From positions 697,753 through 761,752 of the forward strand of contig NZ_FQVL01000001.1 in assembly GCF_900129355.1 (NCBI RefSeq): a stretch of 64,000 nt of DNA. Direction: 5' to 3'. Shown piece after piece: positions 26,702-35,007 of this stretch; positions within the stretch are counted from its first letter, which is position 1, and each line of letters starts with the position of its first letter. The position numbers and the translations under genes were made by a program. The notes under the pieces are model-generated. The model was not told where the DNA came from and did no database searches. It was given only the letters and a program-made list of their open reading frames with translations. Source of the stretch: Seinonella peptonophila (GTDB lineage Bacteria; Bacillota; Bacilli; Thermoactinomycetales; Thermoactinomycetaceae).

Positions 26702-27664
26702 TTAGAGAGTATTTGTATAGATCGATGCGATCGCTTTCACTTGGGAGACAACCTTCGCCCGTAATTCCTCTGGTGCCAAAACTTCAACAAGAGGGCCATA
26801 GCTGAGAATAATTTCACAGGCGGATTCAAGCGTCTCGAATTCGATGTCCAGCTCCGTCCACTCACAACCTTCCTTTGTTTCATGGCTTCGCATAATTTTG
26901 GTATACCGCTCTTTCCCAATGCGCGTACGTAGCTTTTCATTGATCCTCAACCGAGCTGGATAACGGGGCAGATTTTTCTTGAACCGATCCATAGATTGCT
27001 CCCAATACCTTTCCAGATCGAAGTCGACCGGCCGCTCAAACGATTCCTCCAACATGCGGGCGTTCATAAGGCGGGAAATTCGATACGTTCGCATGTCTCC
27101 GTCCGATTCTGCGACCAAATACCAGACGTTTCGTTTGGCGACGATGCCGAGTGGATGGACGACCCTTTCCACGATCACTTCTTCCCTGCGATACTGCATG
27201 TACAGCTTCCGCTCTTCCCAGACAGCTTCCTGAACTGTCCGCAAATGTTCGAACGATTCATCCGACTGGTGCCAGCTAGCCCCGTCAATAAGCATCCTCT
27301 GACGCACCATTTCGGCATCCTTCTTTATTGACTTTGGAGACGCAGCTAATAATTTTTGAAAGACAGCTTCAAAATCAACTTTAATGCCAAGGTCATCTAG
27401 CTGTTTGGACGGATTGGACAGCAGCAGTGATAAGATTTCCTCTGTCTTCATCCCCGTCAAATTGGTCTTATATCCTTCCGATAAAACCCATCCCCCTCCG
27501 GCTCCGCGCTCAGCGTAGACCGGTATGCTCGCCGCGCTTAACGCTTCCATATCGCGAAAGATGGTACGCTCCGACACCTCCAGCTTTTCCGCTAACTCCC
27601 GCGACGTCATTTTCCCATAATTTTGCAGCAATAACAGAATAGAAAGCAATCGATCCGCTCTCAA
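26702..27664 (-). CDS. YafY-type regulator (HTH + WYL domain), GC-rich
   Basis: A 320-residue DeoR/YafY-type regulator: helix-turn-helix MTSRELAEKLEVSERTIFRD at residues ~19-38, then a WYL domain (REEVIVERVVHPLGIVAKRN, WYLVAESDG). It starts at TTG 27664 with AAGGAGG 6 nt upstream. It is divergent from the small gene/UvrA unit with a 25-bp dyad between them. Base composition is markedly GC-richer than the flanks, like the UvrA gene, suggesting the block was acquired together. Confidence 0.9.
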   Translation of the reverse strand: MRADRLLSILLLLQNYGKMTSRELAEKLEVSERTIFRDMEALSAASIPVYAERGAGGGWVLSEGYKTNLTGMKTEEILSLLLSNPSKQLDDLGIKVDFEAVFQKLLAASPKSIKKDAEMVRQRMLIDGASWHQSDESFEHLRTVQEAVWEERKLYMQYRREEVIVERVVHPLGIVAKRNVWYLVAESDGDMRTYRISRLMNARMLEESFERPVDFDLERYWEQSMDRFKKNLPRYPARLRINEKLRTRIGKERYTKIMRSHETKEGCEWTELDIEFETLESACEIILSYGPLVEVLAPEELRAKVVSQVKAIASIYTNTL

Positions 27665-27714
27665 GTCGATCCTCCTTACTGAATCGTTTATATATGTTTT
27701 TTATTGTACCACTC

Positions 27715-27739
27715 TAATATGACAGCAGTTGTCATATTA
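27715..27739. promoter_or_regulatory. Operator between the WYL regulator and UvrA unit
   Basis: TAATATGACA and TGTCATATTA form perfect 10-bp arms around a 5-nt spacer (27715-27724, 27730-27739). The TGACA/TGTCA core recurs beside another WYL regulator at 61855. Confidence 0.7.
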
Positions 27740-27795
27740 CATTTGCTACACTGCAAATGCAGAAATAAACTTTAAAAGGATAGGGGAACGATCGC

Positions 27796-27975
27796 ATGAG
27801 CAAACAACAAAGAAATATCGTACGATACTTTCCAATATTGCCTGGAGGGTGCATTTCATTATCCAAAGGAAAGCATTCAAAGGTTCCTTTGGGGCTGAAA
27901 GAGGTTCAGCAGCACGACATGCAAATCTTCCAGGTTCGTAATAGGCTTCACTCACAAGCAGGTGAAAAAATATGA
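27796..27975 (+). CDS. Small 59-aa frame coupled to uvrA-like gene
   Basis: A 59-codon frame from ATG 27796 whose TGA overlaps the UvrA ATG (ATGA at 27972), which would couple their translation. The ribosome site (AGGGGAAC) is weak. The product (MSKQQRNIVRYFPILPGG...) matches nothing I know; it may be a leader peptide or a shortened fragment of a former gene. Confidence 0.35.
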   Translation: MSKQQRNIVRYFPILPGGCISLSKGKHSKVPLGLKEVQQHDMQIFQVRNRLHSQAGEKI

Positions 27976-30503
27976 AGGATATTATTGAAATACGGGGCGC
28001 ACGAGAGAACAATTTGAAAAATATTTCTTTGACCATCCCCAAACATAAGCTCATCGTGTTAACGGGGGTCTCCGGTTCCGGCAAATCGTCGATTGCCATG
28101 CATACGCTGCAAAAAGAATGCCAAAGACAATACATGGAATCAATGGGGATGGTCACCGATTATTTAAACAAGCCTAACGTTGACTCCATAACCGGATTGT
28201 CCCCTTCCATCAGCATTGGACAGCATAATAACAATCGCAATCCGCGGTCTACTGTCGGTACTGTGACCGAGATTTATACATACCTTCGGGTACTCTATGC
28301 ACGCCTTGGCGAACGTCCCTGCCCTTCCTGCGAGCGTCAGGTGAAGCCGACTTTCGAACGACAGATCAGCTTATCGACGCCCGATAAGGAAAGCGATCAA
28401 TTGTTGGAGGAAGAAAGCGATGAGGAGCACATCGTGGAGTGCCCTTTTTGTCAACATAAGCTCCCCGAACTGACAATGGCTCATTTTTCTTTCAATAAAG
28501 CACAAGGTGCCTGCACGTCTTGCGGTGGACTAGGATTTACAAGCCAGATCATACAGGAGGCGATTTTCGATGAAAAGTTAGGTGTCGCTCAAGGCGGCGT
28601 CAAGGCATGGGATACAGACTTCATACTCTCGTATTATATGGATTCGCTGCAATCGGCAGCGGTTCACTATGGCTTCGAATTTGATGTTCATCTCCCGATC
28701 AAAGACTATAACGAAGTGCAGCGTACGCTGTTATTTTACGGTGTTTCCAGCGAGCCTTTCCAGGCAATGTTTCCAGGCAAAAAGCCACCGAAGAAAGTCG
28801 GAGAGGGCAAATTCGAAGGGATCATCACCACATTTCAGAAAAAATACCATGAAGCTCTGAACGATGAAGAGAGCCGCAAAAAGTGGACTTCTTATTTTGC
28901 CTCGCAAACATGCGAAGCATGCCATGGTACCCGGCTAAAGAAAGAAAGCCGGGTGGTTACGCTTGACGGAGCATCGATCGTAGAGGTTAACGAATACGCT
29001 CTGGATGAGCTGTGGGATTGGCTGCAACGGCTACATTCTAAGCTCAGCGAGGAAGCAAACGTGATCCTTCAACCGATTCTTCAGGATTTAACAGAACGAA
29101 TCCGGAGATACCTCGATATCGGTCTTTACTACTTGACGTTGTCTCGTTCCGCAGTTTCCCTGTCTGGGGGAGAAGCACAACGGCTGCGGATCGCCTCCTT
29201 GCTTGGTTCGGGGTTAACCGGGGTACTGTATATTCTGGATGAGCCGACGACAGGTCTGCATCCAAGAGATTCGTACAAGCTGTTGGCAGCGCTGAAGCGT
29301 CTTCGCGATTTGGGCAATACTGTATTACTGATAGAGCATGATGTCGATGTGATGGAACAGGCCGACTACATCATCGATATCGGGCCGAAAGCCGGCAAGG
29401 ACGGCGGTTATATTGTAGGAGTGGGATCACCTCAAGAGCTACAACGCATTCCCTCATCCGTTACAGGACCCTATTTGTTTACACATACACCCTATCGTGG
29501 AGCTCCAAGGCGAACAAAGGGAAATCAATCACTTGTGATTAAGAATGCTTCAGAGCATAACTTGAAAAAGGTGACAGTGTCCGTTCCACTGCATCGGTTC
29601 GTTGCAATTACCGGCGTTTCTGGCTCGGGGAAATCCACATTTTTATTCGATGTGGTGGAACAAGCAATTCAGCAGGGTCGTTCGGATGAACGTGTCAGCG
29701 GAATGGAGTATATCAGCAAAATGATCACGGTTCATCAAGAACCGGTCGGCAAAATCTCCCGCTCGAATATCGCGACCTACACGGATTTATTCACGATGAT
29801 CCGCGCCCTCTACGCCGGGCTGCCAGATGCCAAACGTCGAAAACTGAGGGCCAAGCATTTTTCGTTTAACACAGCCGGTGGACGTTGCGAGAAGTGCAAA
29901 GGTCTTGGTGTGTTACAGATGGGCATGCACTTTCTGCCCAATGTCGAAGTGAAATGTCCTTCCTGTAATGGAAAAAGATTCAAGAAAGACGTTCTGGAGG
30001 TGAAATATCAAGGGTACAGCATCTCCGACATGTTGGATTTGACCGTGGAGGAGTGTCTTCCACTATTCGAGAAGCATGAGGAGATTAGGCGCAAGCTGGA
30101 GTTGCTAATCGAAGTGGGGCTCCATTATATTAAACTGGGGCAGCCTACAAGCACGTTATCCGGCGGAGAAGCGCAGAGAATGAAATTGTCCAGAGAGCTC
30201 GGGAAAAACAGGGGCAGCCATACTCTGTTTTTACTGGATGAACCAACGACAGGACTGCATCCGGCAGATGTAGAGCGGCTCATCGCTTTCCTGAACAAGC
30301 TTGTTGACCAAGGGCATACAGTCATTGCGATCGAACATCATCTGGATGTCATTTGCGCTGCCGATTGGATCATCGACTTCGGACCAGCAGGCGGCAAATC
30401 GGGTGGAACCATTATAGCGCAAGGGACGCCTGAAGAGGTGCAACATGTCGAATCCTCTTACACCGGACAGTACTTGAAAGAGCGTCTGTCGTCCGGACAT
30501 TGA
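27972..30503 (+). CDS. Short UvrA-like ABC protein (drug-resistance type)
   Basis: An 843-residue UvrA relative, about 100 residues shorter than housekeeping UvrA (~940-960). It has two ABC modules: Walker A GVSGSGKSS (32-40) and GVSGSGKST (~550), signatures SLSGGEAQRLR and TLSGGEAQRMK, and Walker B ILDEPTTGLHP and LLDEPTTGLHP. Zinc modules are visible (CPFC, CTSCGGLGF, CEACHGTRL; CEKCKGLG, CPSCNGKRF). Such divergent, cytoplasmic UvrA2-like proteins are linked to tolerance of DNA-binding drugs, unlike core excision repair. The ATG has AGGTGA upstream. It is GC-rich and controlled, by inference, by the divergent WYL regulator. Confidence 0.88.
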   Translation: MKDIIEIRGARENNLKNISLTIPKHKLIVLTGVSGSGKSSIAMHTLQKECQRQYMESMGMVTDYLNKPNVDSITGLSPSISIGQHNNNRNPRSTVGTVTEIYTYLRVLYARLGERPCPSCERQVKPTFERQISLSTPDKESDQLLEEESDEEHIVECPFCQHKLPELTMAHFSFNKAQGACTSCGGLGFTSQIIQEAIFDEKLGVAQGGVKAWDTDFILSYYMDSLQSAAVHYGFEFDVHLPIKDYNEVQRTLLFYGVSSEPFQAMFPGKKPPKKVGEGKFEGIITTFQKKYHEALNDEESRKKWTSYFASQTCEACHGTRLKKESRVVTLDGASIVEVNEYALDELWDWLQRLHSKLSEEANVILQPILQDLTERIRRYLDIGLYYLTLSRSAVSLSGGEAQRLRIASLLGSGLTGVLYILDEPTTGLHPRDSYKLLAALKRLRDLGNTVLLIEHDVDVMEQADYIIDIGPKAGKDGGYIVGVGSPQELQRIPSSVTGPYLFTHTPYRGAPRRTKGNQSLVIKNASEHNLKKVTVSVPLHRFVAITGVSGSGKSTFLFDVVEQAIQQGRSDERVSGMEYISKMITVHQEPVGKISRSNIATYTDLFTMIRALYAGLPDAKRRKLRAKHFSFNTAGGRCEKCKGLGVLQMGMHFLPNVEVKCPSCNGKRFKKDVLEVKYQGYSISDMLDLTVEECLPLFEKHEEIRRKLELLIEVGLHYIKLGQPTSTLSGGEAQRMKLSRELGKNRGSHTLFLLDEPTTGLHPADVERLIAFLNKLVDQGHTVIAIEHHLDVICAADWIIDFGPAGGKSGGTIIAQGTPEEVQHVESSYTGQYLKERLSSGH

Positions 30504-30679
30504 TTCATCTGCGAAATAGAACCTAATAATTGATAGTGGTCTCATCTATGTGAGTACCGTCGGTCGAAAGCCTCAGACTGTTTCGTAATACGGGTTGGCG
30601 AAGTTATAATTGCCTGATACCTCCAGTCAAGGGAGCAGCAACGATTCGTTCTTTTTTATGTCATAAGATATATTACATT

Positions 30680-30714
30680 ACAACCTTTGGTTTCTTATAG
30701 AGATCGAAGGTTGT
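30680..30714 (+). terminator. Probable terminator after the UvrA-like gene
   Basis: ACAACCTT/AAGGTTGT arms with a 19-nt loop, followed by TTGTTATT; moderate quality. Confidence 0.45.
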
Positions 30715-30738
30715 TTGTTATTTAAAATAAAAAAGACC

Positions 30739-30777
30739 AACCAATCCCTACTCGTACATAAGTGGGTGAGATTGGTT
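30739..30777 (-). terminator. Terminator of the ArsR gene
   Basis: AACCAATC/GATTGGTT arms (30739-30746, 30770-30777); on the minus strand GGTC and six T follow. Confidence 0.65.
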
Positions 30778-30807
30778 AGAAGTCATGCATTTATCTCCAT
30801 TTATTCC

Positions 30808-31131
30808 TCACAATAAATCACTTAATAATTCCATCACCTCTTTTACTCGTTCTGGTTGCAAACAGTAATAAATCCGTTTTCCCTCCCTCTGCTCAGTAAT
30901 AAACTTCTCTTCTTTCAACAGTCTGAGATGATACGACAGCTTTGATGATGTAATTTGATCTAATTTAAATTGGAGATCAGTGGGACAAAGAGCGGTTGGT
31001 ACTTCATTGCAAATAGGTGCTAGACACGTTTCATCTCGCCCATTCTTTAACAAATGCAAAATCTTGATCCGAATTGGATCACTGAGTACTTTTGCTGGTT
31101 TTGCTAACAATGATTCGTCAATGGTTTTCAT
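30808..31131 (-). CDS. ArsR-family repressor
   Basis: A 107-residue winged-helix ArsR/SmtB-type regulator (VLSDPIRIKILHLL, SSKLSYHLRLLKEEKFI, REGKRIYYCL). Three cysteines lie close together in the N-terminal half (ETCLAPIC...LCPTD), just before the recognition helix, and might sense thiol-reactive agents or metal. It is divergent from an EmrB/QacA-type exporter whose promoter carries two matching dyads, so it is almost certainly the exporter's repressor. Confidence 0.88.
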   Translation of the reverse strand: MKTIDESLLAKPAKVLSDPIRIKILHLLKNGRDETCLAPICNEVPTALCPTDLQFKLDQITSSKLSYHLRLLKEEKFITEQREGKRIYYCLQPERVKEVMELLSDLL

Positions 31132-31153
31132 AAATTAATTATAACATGTCGAA

Positions 31154-31202
31154 TTGACATTTCAAATTTATTTGAGGTATAATCAATTCAAATTTATTTG
31201 AA
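31154..31202 (+). promoter_or_regulatory. Consensus promoter with two ArsR-type operators
   Basis: TTGACA (31154-31159) and TATAAT (31178-31183), 18 bp apart, are perfect consensus hexamers. The dyad TTCAAATTTATTTGA occupies 31161-31175 between them, and a second copy, TTCAAATTTATTTGAA, lies at 31187-31202. A repressor at either site would block RNA polymerase. Confidence 0.8.
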
Positions 31203-31221
31203 ATGAAGGTGTAAATATATT

Positions 31222-32631
31222 ATGTCCACTCTTGTTAAAACTCGTTATCTCACTTTTAGCTTAGTCTTATTAGCTTTGGCTCAATTGATTTATGCCCTAG
31301 ATTTAAACATTGTATTTGTGGCCTTGCCTGAAATTGGGCGCGAACTTGGATTTACAGGTCAAACTCTCCAATGGGTTGTTAGTGCTTATACAATTTTTTG
31401 CGGCGGTTTTATGCTGTTTGGAGGTCGTGCAGCCGATTTAATTGGACAAAAAAAGATGTTCATATTTGCCTTACTCGTTTATGGACTCTCATCATTACTC
31501 GGCGGATTGTCTTGGAATACAACAGTGATCATTATCGCTCGCTCTATTCAAGGGATTGGAGGAGCATTACTTTTCCCTGCTACGTTATCATTAATTAATC
31601 GCTTATTCGAAGAAGGTCCTAGTCGAAATCGTGCACTTGCAGTCTGGGGAGGTGCAGGCGCAAGTGGTTTAACAATCGGCTCACTTTTAGGTGGCGTTTT
31701 AACAAATAGCTATGGCTGGGAAGCTGTCTTTTACGTTAATGTTCCACTTGCAGGGATTGTCGCACTCGCTGCTCTATTTGTTTTACCTGCTGATCAAATA
31801 AGAGATCATAAACGAAGTTTTGATATCCCTGGTGCAATCACGGTCACTTTAGGTGCCACATTACTTGTTTACGTTCTTGTACAAGGTCCTGAATCAGGTT
31901 GGACTTCATTAAGCGTAATCATTTGTGCAATCGGTTCGATCATTCTTCTTACCAGGTTTGCTTTGATTGAGCAACGAACATCCGATCCATTAATGCCCAT
32001 TAGCTTGTTACATAATCGCCATTTGGTTACTGGTTTGACCACCACGTTTATCTATATGGGTACGTTTGGTGCGCTACCTTATTTCCTAACAGTACTCTTT
32101 CAAAATGTGCAACATTTTAACGCGCTGCAAACTGGATTTGCTTTTTTCATTCCCTCAATAGCGATTGCCATTGGAACACAACTTGGTGCACAGTTTACCA
32201 CACGTTTTACAGCGCGCAACACGTTATTAACAGGATTTATGATTGGAGTAATCGGCACTGCTCTACTACCCTTAGGATCATATCCAGATAGTAATTATTG
32301 GTTCATTGTACCCGGACTCGTTATCTCAGGAATTGGTCAAGGAATCACTTGGACATGTATGTGGATCATTGCTTCCATCGGCGTGAAAGATAAAGAGCAA
32401 GGAGTCGCTTCAGGCATTGCTTCAACATCTTTAAATATCGGTAACGCAATTGGTATGGCTGTTTTAATTGCCATCGCCAATGCAGGAGTACATGGAAAAA
32501 CAGGTTCACTTCTTCTTACTTCTATAGCGTCTGGCAGCCGGACCGCTTTTTATCTAGCATCCGTTGGCATGCTAGTTGGAACCATCGTCGCTTTAACCCT
32601 ACCGCGCCAAAAGAAACAGATCAATCAATAA
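31222..32631 (+). CDS. MFS multidrug exporter (DHA2, EmrB/QacA type)
   Basis: A 469-residue transporter with about 14 transmembrane helices. It shows the DHA motifs LDLNIVFVALPEIGRELGF in helix 1, GGRAADLIGQKK (motif A) after helix 2, and GGALLFPATLSLI. This family expels hydrophobic drugs using the proton gradient. It follows a strong promoter with two operator copies, and the divergent ArsR gene is the probable repressor. Confidence 0.92.
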   Translation: MSTLVKTRYLTFSLVLLALAQLIYALDLNIVFVALPEIGRELGFTGQTLQWVVSAYTIFCGGFMLFGGRAADLIGQKKMFIFALLVYGLSSLLGGLSWNTTVIIIARSIQGIGGALLFPATLSLINRLFEEGPSRNRALAVWGGAGASGLTIGSLLGGVLTNSYGWEAVFYVNVPLAGIVALAALFVLPADQIRDHKRSFDIPGAITVTLGATLLVYVLVQGPESGWTSLSVIICAIGSIILLTRFALIEQRTSDPLMPISLLHNRHLVTGLTTTFIYMGTFGALPYFLTVLFQNVQHFNALQTGFAFFIPSIAIAIGTQLGAQFTTRFTARNTLLTGFMIGVIGTALLPLGSYPDSNYWFIVPGLVISGIGQGITWTCMWIIASIGVKDKEQGVASGIASTSLNIGNAIGMAVLIAIANAGVHGKTGSLLLTSIASGSRTAFYLASVGMLVGTIVALTLPRQKKQINQ

Positions 32632-32773
32632 AATCTCGTTCATCAGTTTGTAGACAAAGTCACATGATCAACTCGTGATCATGGTTCACGGCGACGCTCT
32701 GACTCGATTTTTCTAAAATATGGGGCTGTCCTGTGGATTTTTTTGGACCATTCAATTAAAGATCCATATGGGG

Positions 32774-32811
32774 TTGACATCAAACTTAAATAGAACTAGA
32801 ATAGTTCCATT
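32774..32811 (+). promoter_or_regulatory. Rrf2 promoter with operator copy 1
   Basis: TTGACA (32774-32779) and TAGAAT (32797-32802) are 17 bp apart. The operator-like sequence AAATAGAAC-N6-AGTTCCATTA (32788-32812) overlaps the -10, predicting autorepression. Confidence 0.7.
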
Positions 32812-32827
32812 AAGAGGAGGTGATTGG

Positions 32828-33259
32828 ATGGCCGTGGTAAGTCGGTATACAATTGCTCTTCACAGTTTGACATTTATTGCTTTTATGACCCAAGAGAGAG
32901 ATGAATTTGTGATATCGGATCGAATTGCTAACAGTGTGAATACAAGCCCTGTCTTTATTCGGCGTATTCTAAGAATGCTTGCAAAAGCTAAATTGGTCGT
33001 TGTCCAACAAGGAGGTAAAGGAGCTGGATGGAAGCTAGCAAAGGACCCTAAAAAAATCACTTTGTTAGAAGTATACGAGGCCATTGTGGATAAACCATTG
33101 TTTGAGTTACATCATAGTCCACCAAACACCCATTGCCAAATTGGGAAAAGTATTCAACCTGTACTTAATCAAATCTACAATTACACTGAAAACACCATGA
33201 AAGAGCAGTTGAGACAAACAACAATTTCAGATCTATTGAATGAGATGATCTTTGAATAA
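32828..33259 (+). CDS. Rrf2-family repressor (YwnA-like)
   Basis: A 143-residue winged-helix Rrf2 regulator (ISDRIANSVNTSPVFIRRILRML, then GGKGAGWKLAKDP). It has one Cys in the usual effector region (NTHCQIGKS), not the three of iron-sulfur Rrf2 proteins, so it belongs with the YwnA/HypR type that sense electrophiles or oxidants. ATG 32828 has AGAGGAGGTG upstream. The MFS gene 115 bp downstream shares its operator motif. Confidence 0.88.
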   Translation: MAVVSRYTIALHSLTFIAFMTQERDEFVISDRIANSVNTSPVFIRRILRMLAKAKLVVVQQGGKGAGWKLAKDPKKITLLEVYEAIVDKPLFELHHSPPNTHCQIGKSIQPVLNQIYNYTENTMKEQLRQTTISDLLNEMIFE

Positions 33260-33280
33260 CAGCATTATTTTTTTGTATGT

Positions 33281-33347
33281 AAATAGAACCAAATTAGTTT
33301 CATTTATATTTTTTTACTTCCAAATAGAACCGCACCAGTTTCATTTA
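33281..33347 (+). promoter_or_regulatory. Two further Rrf2 operator copies before the MFS gene
   Basis: AAATAGAAC-N6-AGTTTCATTTA occurs at 33281-33306 and 33322-33347, with the same 6-bp gap as the copy at the Rrf2 promoter. Each is an imperfect dyad (AATRGAAC / GTTYCATT). Confidence 0.7.
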
Positions 33348-33374
33348 GACGAACAGAGAATGGAGAGTGCATAT

Positions 33375-34538
33375 ATGAATTATCGTATTCTTTTATTGGC
33401 GATTGGTACATTTGCCATCGGTATGGAAGGCTTTATGATAGCTGGCTTACTTCCAGCAATCGCCAAAGATTTCAATATTTCTTTATCTATTGCAGGTCAA
33501 CTTGTAACCGTTTTTTCGATTGCTTTTGCGATTGGTTCACCGATTTTAACTACAACGACAGCATCATTAGATAGAAGAAAAGTTCTTTTTTGGTCTTTGC
33601 TTTTGTTCGCTACTGGAAATATTTTATGTGGTATAGCCACCAATTATTGGATTGAGATGGTATTTCGAGTAGTAACTGCTCTGGGAGCAGGGATATTTTC
33701 ACCTGCAGCTACCCTTACAGCATCTAAATTGGTAAAGCCTGAAATGCGTGGTCGAGCGATATCAATTGTGGTAAGTGGACTTACCATTTCCCTTGTTCTT
33801 GGAGTTCCACTGGGTATATGGATTGCTTCGCTTTCAAGTTGGAGATGGACATTTTGGATTGTTGGAGGTGTATCGTTGATTGCAGCATTGTTCATTCGCC
33901 TTTTTTTCCCAACAGTTCCTGTAACAGAACAAGCGATATCAATAATGAAACGCCTTTTATTCTTGAAACGCCCTTCAATTTTATCTTCATTAATGATCAC
34001 TTTAACTTGGTCCATTGGCATTTACACAGTCTACACATATATCTCTGATATTTTCGGAAGGGTTGGAGCAACTGAACAAACCATCGCCTTGATGCTTTTT
34101 ATCTGTGGAATTGGAAGTTTCCTTGGAGTTACCTTTGGTGGATATTCTGCAGATCGCTTTGGTGCGGTCAAAACCATGTTTTTCGCACTTACATTGCTCT
34201 TTATTGCTAACACAGCTCTATCTTTTTTTCAAACGATTACTCTTGGGATTGCAGCCATGGCACTGTTTGGATTTAGTGGGTTTACCTTTAATCCAGCTCA
34301 ACAGCACAGGCTGATTGGGATATCTAAGAAAGATTCTGGAGTTGTTCTTTCTTTGCATAGTTCATTCATTTATTTGGGAAGTGGATTAGGATCATTGTTT
34401 GGTGGGCTTGAATTGAAATATGGATCGGTGACAAACCTTGGGTTAATATCTGGGGGATCAGTGTTGATCGCAATTCTTTTTGTTTGGTTGAGTATTCGTT
34501 TCATGAAGAAAACAGCTGAAACTCATTTATCTCAGTAA
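33375..34538 (+). CDS. MFS transporter (DHA1, YdhP/AraJ type)
   Basis: A 387-residue protein with about 12 transmembrane helices and the opening LLAIGTFAIGMEGFMIAGLLP typical of the DHA1 AraJ/YdhP-like exporters; SDIFGRVG and GGYSADRFGA loops are also seen. ATG 33375 follows GGAGAG; an ATG at 33360 is an alternative. It has two Rrf2-type operators upstream, so it is probably induced together with the repressor by the effluxed or related compound. Confidence 0.88.
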   Translation: MNYRILLLAIGTFAIGMEGFMIAGLLPAIAKDFNISLSIAGQLVTVFSIAFAIGSPILTTTTASLDRRKVLFWSLLLFATGNILCGIATNYWIEMVFRVVTALGAGIFSPAATLTASKLVKPEMRGRAISIVVSGLTISLVLGVPLGIWIASLSSWRWTFWIVGGVSLIAALFIRLFFPTVPVTEQAISIMKRLLFLKRPSILSSLMITLTWSIGIYTVYTYISDIFGRVGATEQTIALMLFICGIGSFLGVTFGGYSADRFGAVKTMFFALTLLFIANTALSFFQTITLGIAAMALFGFSGFTFNPAQQHRLIGISKKDSGVVLSLHSSFIYLGSGLGSLFGGLELKYGSVTNLGLISGGSVLIAILFVWLSIRFMKKTAETHLSQ

Positions 34539-34645
34539 TATGCTTGATTTGATTTACCTTTAGATCATACGATCTACCCGTAGTACTTACTAATTGATTA
34601 TAAGAAGTGGTCGTCCAATTGGATAGAAGAAGGAGAATTCGCGGA

Positions 34646-34823
34646 GTCAATATTTCGCTATTGAGTGACTTTCAGACGCTTCAAAGCCTTGTTAAGTGTA
34701 GCGAAGAATAGACGGTAGTATGTCTGAGGCGATAGCCGAGTTGATACCGCCCTGAACGAGCAGATGGGGCGCCTTCAAGACATCTGTGCAGCCTGAAATG
34801 GAGTCGAAGCGTGAAATATTGAC
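34646..34823. repeat. ~180-bp element bounded by inverted repeats
   Basis: GTCAATATTTC (34646-34656) and its complement (34813-34823) bound a relatively GC-rich segment containing stems such as CAGATG/CATCTG and GGCG/CGCC. No convincing protein is encoded on either strand. It might be a small non-autonomous element or a structured RNA. Confidence 0.35.
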
Positions 34824-34906
34824 GGAACCATTACTTTATCTACAAGCTGATGTCTACTATTACTTGTAGACGTGTTTATCTGTTTATGAACTGATAACTC
34901 GATGAG

Positions 34907-34943
34907 TGTAGACATATCTCTCGTCACAGCAGATATGTCTACA
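34907..34943. repeat. 13-bp perfect hairpin between convergent genes
   Basis: TGTAGACATATCT pairs perfectly with AGATATGTCTACA around an 11-nt loop. A smaller GTCTAC/GTAGAC hairpin lies just to the left (34851-34870). Both sit between the convergent MFS genes and may stop transcription, although no T run follows. Confidence 0.4.
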
Positions 34944-35007
34944 TTCTGAGCAATTCTCTATCATGTGAATACTAATCATGAAATACGCTAATCTACTTAA
35001 AATTCAC

